NCBI GenBank assembly: GCA_027579435.1
Contig: JANBPK010000958.1
Coordinates: 1-64,000 of the forward strand
DNA from: Candolleomyces eurysporus
Lineage: Eukaryota; Basidiomycota; Agaricomycetes; Agaricales; Psathyrellaceae
DNA: 64,000 bases
Direction of reading: 5' to 3'
Shown piece by piece: positions 35,395 to 48,154 of this stretch (position 1 is its first letter; every line of letters starts with the position of its first letter). A program made the translations under genes and the position numbers. Below the pieces are notes generated by a model. It saw only the letters and a program-made list of their open reading frames with translations, made no database searches and had not been told where the DNA came from.

Positions 35395-36350
35395 GCTGTA
35401 ACATTCGGAGGGTTTTGCCGATATGTTTCATTTGCCGCCTGGAGATGAGCAGGATGCCAAAGGGCGGGATCGAGCTCGGTATAGAGCGGCCGACTTCGAC
35501 GCTTTAATCAAGGTACTATATACAACGTGAATCGGTTGTCTACTGCCTGTACGATACAGATGTATATTGAAGACCGCTATCATTTCTTTTAAGTCCCGAA
35601 GATCGAAGATCTGATTTTTTGCACCTTAAACTTGACCAAGGAGGACCGGGTTGGGTGTTGAACCTAGCTACAAGATGGCAGATGAAGAATGCGTGTATTC
35701 ACGCGTTCACTTGACGTTCTGGGACTCAGAAACGCTCATATAAGACAAAACGCAATCGAGAAGCTGTCTTCAATGTCTCTTGACGCGTTGGAGAAAGTCG
35801 TTCTTGCCAGAGCACACAAGGTGGCTAAATGGCCGAGGGAAGTTCTCATCGCAATCGCGCCAATGCATTCGGCTGACATTGGGCTCCAGCTGCCATGGTT
35901 GAGGGCTGCATTCAGATTCATCTAAATACGGGACCAGGACCCCGGTCGGGACGAGGAATACATTACTCTAGGTCCATCGGCCGTTTATAAAAGGAGATCA
36001 AGATGATGGATGCCATAGCTGTGGTAGAAAAATCGGGGTAGACGACTCCAATGCCCTTTGGTGTAGCGGGGGATTGTCAATCTGGTGATTTTTTTGAATG
36101 GGAGTTATTTGAAGTGCAACTCTTGCAATGGCCCCGCACTCTATGATATCTCAGTTGCGCGTCGTGCTCCAATCCGGTAAACTATACCAACTCGAGGATT
36201 CGGCGCAGGTTACCTCCGTCCCGGAATCTGGAGTCATAAGCCAATGAAGTCTATGCAAGCGAGATTGCGTACGACGCGTGGGATCTGGCCTTGTTTTTGG
36301 GCACGAACGAATGATTTGAAGATGCCGAACGTCAGAAGCAAGCCGCATTA
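35395..36350 (+). pseudogene. Decayed BTB/POZ gene
   Basis: At 35420-35515 HLPPGDEQDAKGRD and AADFDALIKVLY match BTB exon 2. At 35625-35690 LTKEDRVGVLNLATRWQMK matches exon 3. At 35736-35925 IRQNAIEKLSSMSLDALEKV, ARAHKVAKWPRE and WLRAAFRFI match exon 4, then TAA. Beyond the stop, CNSCNGP and ARRAPI-like peptides (about 36110-36180) recall the Cys-rich tail. No start exon is found, and several stops are present. Confidence 0.75.
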
Positions 36351-37639
36351 ACTTTGAGTACGATGACGATGAGATGTCGCAGGGTTCCAGTGCTCAATGA
36401 CCGGGATGCACGAGGTGGAGTACGGGCAATACGGAGTCATAGCTGAGTGTTCGCATCGCGCTTGGCCCTCTATCCGCAGGGTTTGGATGCATTCAATTTA
36501 TCAAGTAGTGCTGTACAAATGAATTGTCCATATAGAATTGAGGCTTATCACAAGAGAAAGTCAGCATTTCTGAGATTATGGAAGGGCTATACATCAATAA
36601 TCTGTGGTTAAGAGAGCTGCATTGCTTTGAGCCGGCCTCTCAGCGTCTCCTGTGTGATGTCCAAACGACGATCGCGTCAGCACATGTTGATACACCCATA
36701 CCACGGTTGCAAACTCACTGGCATTGCATCCAATGGTAATTTGTGTGTAAAGGAAGTAACGAACGTTCACCTCAAACACACAACCAAATTGAACATTATC
36801 CTCAGAATCCATGANTTTTTTTTTTATGCACAGCGAGTATAACTGGATCCCAATGCCGTAGCGAAGCCTTGTTGATTCTTAATATACCACCTTTGGCGAG
36901 GGTTTTGTTCGGCACACGCAGGTTCCTTAACGAGCCTTGATAGCTACGGCATCTCCACGCCATCCAACCCTCAGAGTTCCATTTCCCTGTCGGACACGGT
37001 GTACCCAGGTAGTGCCAGCATGTCACTTAAAGTATCGTCGCTTCGAATTAAACCCAGTACATTCGCGATCAGATCCTCTCACCGGCTTCTAGGGAAATCA
37101 TGGTTGTTCAGGTACGCTTACTCGTGTAAGGGAGAGCATTGGTCACCAATGAACAAAGGCATCATCAGTTAGTCTGAATCAATTCCACTTCTCTGCAATT
37201 CTCGGATATAGGGATAACTTTCATTTTCCTATCTCGTCGTATTGGTCGACAACCTTTGTTCTCCCAACGCCCTATGTCCTTTTCCCATTCTGACAGTCGA
37301 CTCTTCTGATGAGTGCATGATCTTCGTCAACTTGCCTTCTTTGGTTTCTTTCCAGGTTGTCCAAATCGACATTTTGAGCCAATAACCTGGTTACTCTTCC
37401 TCATCCATTCTTCTTCCTCCCTAAGCTTGACAACTTACGTCTTTCGTTGCTTTCCATTGGAGGGAGCGATCGCAATGTCGTATGTTTGGAGGGTCTGAGT
37501 CTTATCGATTTCGCGGCTTCTCATGCAGGGTCCACCCTCGAGTGTGCTTGGATGGAGCGTTTCTCAAGGACGCTCATACATGCTATGATTTCGGTCGAAC
37601 AATGGGCTTATAAGACCCCGATGCTATTTTTTTAGCGGG
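36351..37639. other. No recognised gene
   Basis: An N next to a T9 run lies at 36814. A phrase around 37352 (TCCAAATCGACATTTTGAGCC) recurs in altered form at about 38620 (ACCAAATCGACATCTTGAGCC), a short direct repeat of unknown meaning. Confidence 0.35.
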
Positions 37640-37906
37640 GATTGCTCCTCATGTCCAATGGAGCGAGGGATTGTTATCGTCTATTTCAACGCGGATTATG
37701 CGAGTTGCACTTCTTGCAATGGCCATCCAATTTCTGAGGATCAAATATGCTCCACCCTGATAGAATACACCAAATGGAACATTCGACGCAGGCCACGACA
37801 GTCCCAAAATTTGCTGTCCCAAGATCACAATGAGGCCTCGAGGCGTGGGATCAATAAGTACAACGTATATGGACACTTCTACGAGTACCCAGTCGACATA
37901 CGTTGA
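37640..37906 (+). pseudogene. Probable relic of a BTB-gene Cys-rich tail
   Basis: The frame FNADYASCTSCNGHPISED, followed by ICSTL and ending at 37906, resembles CNSCNGP at about 36120 and SLTCKDCQLPFE at about 33175. It is only a fragment; similarity is weak apart from the CxSCNG phrase. Confidence 0.35.
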
Positions 37907-40900
37907 GTTCAGCTTAGTTTGAGTGCACGAAGGAACGGACACCAGTTTGAGGAGACCGAACCGTTGGGAAAAGATACTGGGTGAGAGCGTTGGTGATCCG
38001 ATCGTACCCTTGGTGGCGACGTCATCCGTTCTCTTTGAGCAGGGTCCTTCTAGCCCAAGTCACTGGTCGCCTGGACAGTGTCAGCATACTATTAGTATCA
38101 GCTTTTGAAGAGTGTTTGCGCTGATAATCAAAAAGCTCGCGAAACGCATCATCTTGCCGGATTTGAATGAGATTGTGGCTAAAGTGCCGCCTTGCGCACC
38201 AAATTCGTGGCGACGCTGCAGTACTCTTGCTACAGTAAAGAATCGGTTTCTTTTTGCTTCATATGTCTCTGCTCGAGTTTTCTTCTATATTGAGTCGATA
38301 GTTTATTGTCAAATTTGAGGTTGGTAATTTGCTCCACTCGAGTCTCGGCGATAAAGATCCTATCTTATTACCATTAGATTTCGTTCTTATTCAGAAGCGT
38401 GGCGCGATCTCTCTAATTTCCTCTGTCCCCTACTGCATCGATTCCAAGACCGCGAGAATTTCGTCTTCTAGCCCCCGGTGCTTGTGTGTACGTCGACCTG
38501 TTTATAATGGTATTGGGACACAGGAGACCGCCCATCTGCTGTATCCATCCTGTTCTTCGTCTTATCTGACTTCTTGAAAATCCTGAGGTTCCGACCTTCG
38601 CGGTGTTTGCTACCAGACTGACCAAATCGACATCTTGAGCCGAAAGCCTGGGTCTTCCTCTCTTGTTCATTTTACTTTCTTGCTCATCATGACCATTTCA
38701 GGCTTTCGTCGCCGTGGCCCCAGATTCCGCGACCACACTCAAGCGCATTTGTATGGAATCCATGTTCCCGTACATGAGCTCCGGCAGACACTCGTCAGGC
38801 CCCTCATGACCTACTTGATTCCTTACTTTGATCATGCAGAGAGAGCACTCATTTACTACCGTTCTCGATAACTTCGAATTCGATAGGCGACATATATAGG
38901 GGTAGCACCGGCTCACAGGACTCCATACTCTCTCCTGACATTCATCTTCGGAACACCGACCAAGGGCAGCGAGAGCAGCGACGATCGTTTCTTCTCTCTA
39001 ATATCGATGCGCTGGAGCTCCGCGGACGAACTGGCTTGCTGACCGTCGTCTACAGATCAAAATGGCGTCGAATTGGGATTAGGCAGGGGCAGTCGCACTA
39101 CTAAGCCACCAAACCGGTGAGGTTCCAACTATCCTTGCTGTGCTGATCACAGCTGCGGAGTGAGATTCATTGCGAAGCGGGGGTGCCGTTGTCGCCCTAA
39201 GCTGATGTTCCGGTGACCAGATCTGCATTTACTAACATGCGGTGCGCCACGAATATGGGCAAAGACGTCGACTTTTGACTCTTGCGTGTTGAACTAGTGT
39301 TTCGGTAATGTCAATTCGTAAAACCAACTGCCTACTTGTGTATTAATAATAGGTAGATTTAGCGGATCGTCGAAGAAAGGAAGGGAGAAAGACTGTTACA
39401 TGGCACTAGGGGTGACAACTCGTTTCAGTATGATGAATACGACGAGGCTTTCATTGGTTTGGGTCGCATAGCGAGCGTCGGTCTAATAAATTCATCATTC
39501 ATTCATTCGTAGAAACACAGACCAGTTTCAATGACGTCCAGCCACCCTACTTAAGCAGTTCATTTATCAAACCATGTTTGGAAATACAGCTGCTTACCCC
39601 GAGGTTGGTTAGCACGACGGAACCACGGGACATGCCCGCCCGTTTTCTTGTCACATGGATACTCGCCGAAAGTCGTTTTTCGGTGTGCCTGTCTAGCCGT
39701 GGATACACGTAGTCGCACAACAATCGTTATAAGCGCCAACGGCGCGGGAGAGGCCAGTGGGGCAAGGAGGAGATCCGGAACTCGATACATATTGCAAGCC
39801 GAGCATGCTTGAGGAAGAGCGGACAAAACAAGGCGAAGAAGAGGATAACAAATAGGGAATAGGAGGTAACAGAAACGAGGAAACAGGAAATCGGAGCGAA
39901 GAAAGAAAGGAAGGAAAGAGAAGAAAGAAAGAAGCTTGCTGGAATCGGAGACACGCACTACCGCTCTCCTGCTTTGCCCGAGGATCTGAGGAACGTTGTT
40001 TAAACTTTGTCACGCTTCAAGTCAGTTCCGCCGATGTAACCAACTATTTCAGTGGGCTCTCAAATTGAAACGGCGTCGTCGACTAATTGACCTACTGGTG
40101 ACCGGGATGTCTGTCGAGTGTTAAATCGGAGCTAGGAGAGGGATGTACTTGGTGCTCCGAGTCAGGGGTCGAGTCGACAAAAAGGCATTTCGGCTCGTTT
40201 GCTAAGGCTCCCCGAGCCCGAAGGCGGGGGGCAAAGTCTCCATTGAACTGATTGACGTGACAGAACACGAAGAAGCCTTGATTCGTCCGTCTCTTACAAA
40301 GTAGGTAGTCAAGTTTCTTGCCATCGCCACTTCGGACCTCGAGGTTTGATATGGCAACACGACAAGAGAACGTCAGTCAGTCATTTAGCCAGCCGACTAG
40401 AGGCTGCGATTCAACCGCTCTGGGGTGACACAGCCTTAGTTTGCTAGTGGGGATGTGTTCGCTGACAGGGGACGCCGATAAACTTTTATGTGAATGTCAC
40501 CGGGCTGTTGATGTTTCGTCTACATGGCGTGGTCTTAATATCCCTGGCTTCAGAGCTATGGTGGTAACACACGAACTCCAGGCGTGGAAGTCTCCATTTC
40601 CATTTACTACTTGGAAAGGATCTCCGTGGACTTTTGCTGGTTTGGCTCGTTTGACGAACGACGATCGAAGCTCTGAGAGAGTCGCCCCATGATTGATTGA
40701 TTAAACAGCTCGAGGCCTTCCGTCGGATTCTAGCCACGTAAAGAAGTGTGTTTCCTCGTTCGTCGCAAGTCGAGCACCCAAAAGCGACTGTCTTGCTTCC
40801 GAGTTCCGAAAGAGAGCCTCCGATAGCGAGGGTCTCCGCCGCACAATCAATCAGTCGGTGTCATCTGCCTACGTATACGAGTTTCGACCAAATATTTCTG

Positions 40901-41483
40901 TCAGTTCTGCGAATCAAACCCGTGAATATGGTGCAGAAGGCTCTGCGCGCTTAGGTGCCGGCAAGGGATCCGCGACCTCTTTGGCGGCGAAAGACAAAGA
41001 TCTTGTATGGAGGTTAGCTAGCGTCGCCGGAGAACGACAAAACAGGGCGACAGGCGCCAGTGCAACGTCGGATGTCGGATCGTTTGGGAATGACTCGGAG
41101 TCGAACGGGGCGAACAGAAAAAGGTAAAGCTACGTTCAGAAACAGAAGACTTGCAAAACAATTACATATGAACGAGTTGAGGATGGAAATTGCCCGATTC
41201 CAAATTCATTAATTGCCAGATCGGGTCGTTGTGAATCTTGCGCCGCCCCGCGCCTTAGTACGTACAAGTTCATTACCCTGCCTCATACTTATCCTTTGCC
41301 CCTCGCTATGTTTGTTCGATCCGAGGTTTATTTATTAGTTTCGCGTTCCTCGAATTACATATTCCGCACCTTGTATCGAAGCTTCCGGTGGATCATCGTC
41401 GTCGTCTTATAAGGAGGCTCGCCCCCGAGGTGCTGTCTTTCCCCTACGTCTCCTGCGGGCTTTCAATCAAGTTGCCGAGTACA
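37907..41483. other. Long intergenic stretch; no recognised gene
   Basis: Frames here (for example 40441-40692 and 40858-41127) have no recognised motif. A polypurine tract at 39811-39933 is listed separately. The last ~200 bp should include the promoter of the C2HC gene; T/C-rich stretches are present but no clear TATA box. Confidence 0.35.
39811..39933 (+). repeat. ~120-bp polypurine (G/A) tract
   Basis: The plus strand is almost entirely A and G, ending with GAAAGAAAGGAAGGAAAGAG and similar runs. Such tracts can form triplex DNA or act as nucleosome-poor elements; neither is shown here. The long Phe/Leu/Ser frame on the minus strand is a by-product. Confidence 0.7.
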
Positions 41484-44400
41484 ATGTCCGACGAACACGA
41501 TAGCCAGTACGTTATCCTCCACCACGACCTGACCGTCATGCCCGCCAACGTCTTCTCTTCAACTTTGCAGGTCGACCACTCCCACGCCGACTGCCGCAAC
41601 TCTCCAGCCGCCGCCCTCCTCACCTCCGTATGTCATATTCCATCATTCGTCCATCCGTGCATCCGTGCATCATTTATCCATCTATTGCTCAACATTGATC
41701 ATCTAACATTTCCGAACGTAGAAACAACCCTCTGAAGCGCAAAGTCGATGATGACTGCGACGGTATCGATGATGGCCACGGTGAAGCTGATGAGGAAGAT
41801 GCAAGCTCGGGCGTCGGGGCGGCGCCATCCCTGGACTCTGGAACAGTGAAGCACAAACCGCTGTCGACGTCGGAGCCCCTTCCGACGACCACTTCCACCG
41901 CAACCGCGACGACGGCGGCGTCCAAGACGAGCGCTACGGCTAACGGCAGCACAAAGAACCCTCCTCAGAAAGAAGACGATAAAGGCGCCGTAGTACCCGA
42001 AGAGTACAAGAATGGTTACATCCTGTGTCAAATCTGCGGGCTTCAGGTTGATATACGCGACCGAGAGACGGGAGAGTTTACGGTGCGCATGTGGGATGAA
42101 CACAGAGAGAAATGGTCAGTTGTTCGTTTCTCCGTATTCCTTATGTCATTTTCGCATAGATCTCGGGCTTCTCGAGATTTGATGTTTTCCGTTTTCTATA
42201 TTACATATTCTCAATCCGTCCACTTCGCATTTATTTCTCGTCCTTCCATTCTGTCTCGAAAAATGCACTACCCGCTGACCCCTTCCCGGTGCCTCCCACC
42301 GCCCTACTACAGCTTTCCCAGCTCCTCGTCGACCGCTCGGGGCGTCCCTGCTCCCTCCTCCGCTGCCGGAGCTCAAGCCGACGTGACGATATACACACCC
42401 GAAAGCACCGCCCAGTCTCTCGCTCACCCACCCACCAAACGCCGAAGAGCCAAACGCACTGAGGAAGAGCGCATCGACTATCTCAGGGCCGATCCCTACG
42501 TAGCCCAGTTCGAGGCGTACCGGGTCCTGTGTGCGTCGTGCGACAAGTGGATCAGGTTGAGGCCCAACTCGACCTATTGCTCCATTCCGTGGGATGCTCA
42601 CAGGAAGAGTTGTTTGGCCAAGAAAATGTACGTCCATCGCTCCTCTTTCGTCCTCCCTTTCTAAATTCGCCTTCCTCTAGTAACAACAAAAGCGCCTACG
42701 CCCTCGACCAGCGCAACGCCCTCTTTACCAAGGACCCGGATATCAGAAAGTACGATCCCGAACGTGTACTGTGCAACCGGTGCGACCAATGGTTGTCCAT
42801 GCCACCCGAAGACCACTATAACGCCGTTCAAAAATGGCTAAATCATCGGGCGGATTGTAGCAAGACATCCACATCGGGGTACGTACTCCCCATCGTTCCC
42901 CTGTTCTCGTTTCACTTCATAGTTTCAATTTATCACACCCTTGCTTCCATGACTGACGAGTATACGTTTTCAGACGAACGATCATACCAAAGACCGAGAT
43001 CCCTCGCGCTCCGCCTCTTTCAGAGACAAGTCATCAGTTGGCATCGCTGGCTGCGGCAGCTTCTTCTACGGCTGCCAATATCTCGTCCCCCAAATCTCGC
43101 CACCATAATCACCATCAGCATCACCACAGTCTTCGCGAATCGCGAGTACCCTGCGTTCCTCCGAGCTCTCATCGGTATCACCCATTCGTGGGGAGAGGCT
43201 CCCCATCATCTCCTTCTCACCCCGCCACTTCCAACGCCGCCGCTCGTGATGCGAACCACGCCAACCCTTCGACGCTCTCCGGCCCTTCGTCTCCCTCCCC
43301 CACATCGTCCTCGCATGCTCTAGGTTTCCACGACCTCACGCCAAACACCTACGCCCCCATCCACGAATCTCGTCGTCGTAACGCCGAGCAACGTGCCGCC
43401 ACTCTGAGGGCTGATAGATACATAGGAGAGGTCGAGCCGAACAGAGTCTTTTGTACTCTATGTCAGAAGTGGGTTCAGCTCCGTCAAGACAGCAGCTTCT
43501 GTGCGTATCCGTGGGTGCAGCATCGAGGCAAGTGTCTGGCTAGGTTGTGAGTACTCGTTCCTTTTTATTATTTATTCGTTGTGTTCTTCAATGAGTCCGA
43601 TTTTGACTGATGAACGTTGACCTCACAGCGTACGACGAGCGCAAAAGGCAGCCGATATCGGAGACTTCAAGAGCTCCACCTTCTCTTCGTCTCGCCAACT
43701 TGCCACTGCGAACGCCAATGCGAATGGCGACGAAGAACTCGACGAGCTCTTGTCCGACGCCGAGGCCGATGGTGCCCACGAGGACGAAGGCGCACCAGGC
43801 CTTGCTCATGGCCACAACACTCGTGCTGGTCGACGAAAGGTCAAACCCTCCCCGTCGTCTTCGTCTTCGTCGGACTCGGGCCACTCCGACGATGGCGAGG
43901 GGGACATAGACGTAAAAGTCGAGAGGGAGACAAAGAGGCGTCGACTCGACGGTCCCTCGTCGTCGTCGAGGTCTTACCTCGGCCACCACCCCTCTCACTC
44001 TGGGCGACTTGGCCCCGTGTCGTCGTCGTCGTCGAATGCGAAGAGGAATTCGTACCCCTCCCACCCCCACCACCCCCAAACTCAGAACTACGCCTCGCCG
44101 TATACGCTCGACAGATCCAATGGGTTCGGGCGACGGGCTTCTGGTGGGGAGGTTGGGTGGAGGAACCTACGGGATCGGGAGTACGCACACCACGCTCATC
44201 ATCCTCATCCGCACGGAGGCTCGAGGCCGGGAACGGGGATACTCTTCCACCTCGTCGTCTTCTCGTCGAGTTCAGCCTCACCAGCAACCATCCCACCAGG
44301 TGTACCAACAACGTGAACGCGAGAGAGGAGGGGAGAGGGAGAGACCGTGGGATCACGACTTGGACCCGGAGGACGCAGAGATCGTCGACGTAGATGCCGA

Positions 44401-45031
44401 GGGAGAGGTGGTTGATGATGTCGATGGGGAGGGAGAGGTCGTCGACGTTGACGGCCATTCGTACGGTTCTTCCCATGCCCCTTCGTCTTCCATGAACGGG
44501 CACCATACCTCGAACGGACACCACGACGGTGAGCACGGAGAGAGAGAGAAGCACGTACCCGGAGGCGCGTGGGCCCGTGCACCGAGTTATCATACCACCG
44601 GGAGGAGGGGTAACGAGAGGCCAACGGCGGTGATGAGAAGGCCCATGGCTTCTGTTGGACTTGCCGATCTGGATAGCGTTGGGGGACGGTGAGTTACGTT
44701 TATTCTTCTCTGTTTATCTAATTACTTATTCTATTCGACTTGCAGGAAACAATTCCTCGCCTCGTCGATCCTTCACCTCTTCGCAACGACCTACGAATCG
44801 ACCGACGACCTCCCGATTTCATCTCTCCTTACCTACCTCAACGCAGCTATGCCCGTCGACAAACACGAAGACTTCGATACGGCTGAGGTCGTCAGGTATG
44901 TTGTGGCGCTTAGCGGGATGCCAGCTGGTTCTGCCGGAGGAAATGGAGGCGCGTGTGGGTATGGAGAGCGGTTCGGGGAGAGGAGGTGGAGGGTTCTGCT
45001 TGAGGGAGATATTGTGAGGATCGTCGATTGA
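41484..45031 (+). CDS. Protein with four CX2C-X19-21-H-X3-C zinc-binding-like modules
   Basis: Eight exons: 41484-41506, 41571-41627, 41722-42114, 42313-42627, 42681-42878, 42974-43546, 43629-44688 (contains a frame change), 44746-45031; about 967 aa. All seven introns are phase 2. Exons 3-6 each end with one module: CQIC...HREKC, CASC...HRKSC, CNRC...HRADC, CTLC...HRGKC, with conserved W three residues before H and HR. The final Cys of module 1 is created across intron 3 (TG|C). Between modules are basic (KRRRAKR) and His/Ser-rich linkers; residues ~540-900 are acidic, Ser-rich and low complexity with further basic clusters, suggesting a nuclear protein. Near 44150-44240 the frame must change: either a 1-nt insertion or a 67-nt intron (GTTGGG...CGGAG) with weak sites. 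Function is unknown; nucleic acid or protein binding is inferred from the Cys/His pattern. Confidence 0.75.
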
Positions 45032-48000
45032 ACCTATGGTCGCCTCCCTATGCTTCTTCACGTATGGCTTATCGCTATATCTAACTTCTTGGACCTTGCG
45101 TCGACGATCTCTTCCATACTTATCTTGTTCGTGCTGGGCTTTGTAGATATATCCATCCCCCGTCGCTATTTAATTCTCTGTACTATATATTGCCTCGTCA
45201 TGTATTGCTATAATCGTCGGTCCACCTATATCCTCGTTTTTGCTTTCGATCATTTGTAGTCGTACTTGCTTTGCTGTCTATTTTACCTTGTTCTTCTCCG
45301 TCGTTGGCCTTCGATTTACTTTGCTCTATCGAAGCTACTTACATCATATCAATGACATAGCTCGCCCCGAGGGCCTACGTTCATCAGTATGTATCAGCCA
45401 TCTCTGACTATCAATCCAAAGATCAATCAATGTCGTCCCTTCCATAACATAACTTCTCATTCATTAGAACCTGCGCCGTATGTTCGATCTTCTCTTGGAC
45501 CTTGGCGGTCTCACATCTGCACGCGATGATCCCGGTTTCTCAGCATTCTTACCCTTGATTTCGTGTATACCCGCTGAACCGAAACAGCCGAAAAAATCAT
45601 GGAAGGGCGGTTAGCTTCTTGGGGTAGCTGCCTAACAGTTAACAGCTTTTACTAATTGTTTTTCACGGAATAACATAAGCTCTGACATATCCAGCATCAA
45701 ACTCGAGTGCTCCGTGGAGCCCGAAGGAAGCTGTGATGATTCTCTTTGCTCCTTTGATATCATGATGGTATGCTGTCAATAAAGTTGCACGATCAATCAT
45801 TCCCGGAAACGGTATGTTTTGTTCGTTGCGATACTTGGGAGTACGTTAGACTTGTCGTAAATCCATGACCAAGTAGCTACTCAGCTTAAATGTCAGGAGG
45901 GGCTCGATGGTTTGAGGGAACGAAGAGGCCGAATTTCTATGGCTCAGTCGAGGGTCGTTAGCGACCTCAGTGCTCGATGAATTGCCTCGCCGGGCAGGAT
46001 TCAATACTATACCAAAAATCGGCGATTACCTTTCGCCGGAACCTGGATACTAGCAACTTAGCAATGCGCAGCACGTCGCGCCGGTTCTGAGCAGTGGGTC
46101 AGTCAGCTGTCCCTTCGAGCTTGCTCCGCTCTTACTCACCGTCTCCATCTGTTAGTTTTTTCACCCCAAGCTCATTTGGCTTGACCCTGCTGTTCTCTCG
46201 GATGTTATAGACGGCGTACTTTGTCGTTTTCCATCAGCGCTTACGGGGGTTGATCATTCCGGCTAGGATGGATGCGCGCTGATTGAGCGTCTCCATCTGC
46301 TCGAACCGGAGTCATCTCCCCAATCTTGCGAATATGTGGCATTGACGGGCGTCGTCGTGCACTTCTCAACGAGCCATAAAATACCGAATTTCATTTGCAT
46401 GCAGCGTAAAGGTAGAACTTATGGTGACGCATCGGTAAGTTTGAAATCAACTTGAAACGCCAACGTTATCGTCGGGCCTCGGGGGCAGGAGGATTGGAGC
46501 TACCTATGTTGCTGCGATCAAACCTTCTACCCTTGCTGCAAATGCTCTGTCTTAACGGGTAGAAGGGTGCGCTGTGCACGGGTAAACCTTATCGTAGGCA
46601 ACGTTCACCGTGAACCGCCGACTTTCTGCATATCTCTTCTATGTGGCGTCGCGTGGATCCCACATCGAAACCACTACTTTAAGTACTGGGCGGCTTGCTG
46701 CGCGCTGCGGCGATATGTGTGTCAAAGTCAAAATTCGCTTTCTAGGACATTCTCCTCGTGTTTCTTCATTTACGTTTTCCGTGAAATTTTCCGCCGGAGC
46801 CCTGGTCTAACGATAACAAGCCACTCGGACCAAGCGTGGTTTAACCTCTTCTACGCTCGGAATGTTTCATCCCATTTAGTGCTCCTGTGGGCACATTCAT
46901 TTTGTCATGGACTCTGTGGCACATGTCGCCTCGTTTTCCGTTCAGTTTCCATTTCCGTTCATTCTCCTCGGAGTCCGACGGTCGTAATCGAATATGCTCG
47001 AGATCGAGGACATCGTCGCTAGTGATCGAGGGTGGCATCCGAAAGAGGTGGGTGACGGGCGCTTAACAGTTTGACCCTCACCCCGGCGTACGTCAAATAT
47101 CTCTCGCTGTTCCGTCATCCCTAANTTTTTTTTCTGAGATTGAGTCAGAGGACACGACCATCGGTTAGGGAAAGACGCGTATGGGCAAATGTAGATGCTA
47201 TTGAGTTTGGTTGAGTCATACCGCCGGCGGTCTTACTTCAACACGTCGACGTCTGGAAGACACGGGAGTGACTTGATCTCCCTCTATCGATTCCGCGCCA
47301 ATCTCTGAGGAAATGGATTTTAATCGGTGCCACATGTCGTGAAGCCTAATTGACTGCCTATTTCGATCAGAGACGGAAAATCTTAATGACTCGGCGGAAA
47401 GCTATGGCGTGTACACGTCTCATGTTCGTAGGGCATGACATGTCGGAAATTACTCGATCCCACGCTTCCCGAGCAACGGGGAAATTGACTCGCCTCGTGT
47501 TGAAATTTGAAATATCCTCGTTTAGACGCTGGAAAGAGGCTTTGATCTGCGCTCCCCATAGCGGAGGCGTTCTGATCGTGGGACGACACACCGCACCATG
47601 AGCTTCCAGGAAGTCGGTAAAAGTCAGATTCAGCATGAGGCATACCGACAGACATACTTATGAGCGTCGCGAGTAGATTTGAGTTGCGTTGGGCCGCTCT
47701 TCCTACAATGGGTGCCCGCGAGGATCAAGTTGCCTTGTTAAGGCTCTGTCGTGGTCGTCTCCAGTACCTGCCAGAATGAGTCATTGGCATCGGAGTACAG
47801 TGACCGTAAATGACTTTCCGCGAGGCGTCGCAGCGTTCCCGTTTACGTTTTCCCTTCCAAGACGTTCCGATAAAGGAAGGCAAGGATAAGCGCTGAACGC
47901 AGATCGCCTGTCCTCAATTGAGACAAATCCGACCACTGGAGTCCTCGAGAGACTTCGAGCTGTATAGCAAGGATTCTGGATTGAGACGTCCGGACGGAGA

Positions 48001-48154
48001 CGTACGCGCGTGATGTTCGAGGTTGATATCGTCGAGGTTAAGACTAGAAAGATTACATGGGACGTCTTTCGCCCGAAAACTACTGACTATAGATTTGGTA
48101 GGGTATGACTACTCAATACAATATTCGGTAAGTTCATCGTTCATGAAGGTAGAA
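45032..48154. other. Intergenic; no recognised gene
   Basis: It begins with a T-rich 3' flank of the C2HC gene. Frames such as 46567-47022 (plus), 46841-47038 (minus) and 47367-47636 (minus) carry no motif I recognise. An N beside a T9 run is at 47125. Confidence 0.35.

Noticed and set aside
39560..40013. Phe/Ser/Leu-rich minus frames of 75-132 codons
   Set aside because: They arise from the polypurine tract on the opposite strand.
44255..44276. A 22-nt intron (GTCGTC...TTCAG) in the C2HC gene
   Set aside because: Shorter than any workable spliceosomal intron here; an indel or the 67-nt alternative is more plausible.
43841..44593. 250-codon minus-strand frame
   Set aside because: Antisense shadow of the Ser/Arg-rich part of the C2HC gene exon 7.
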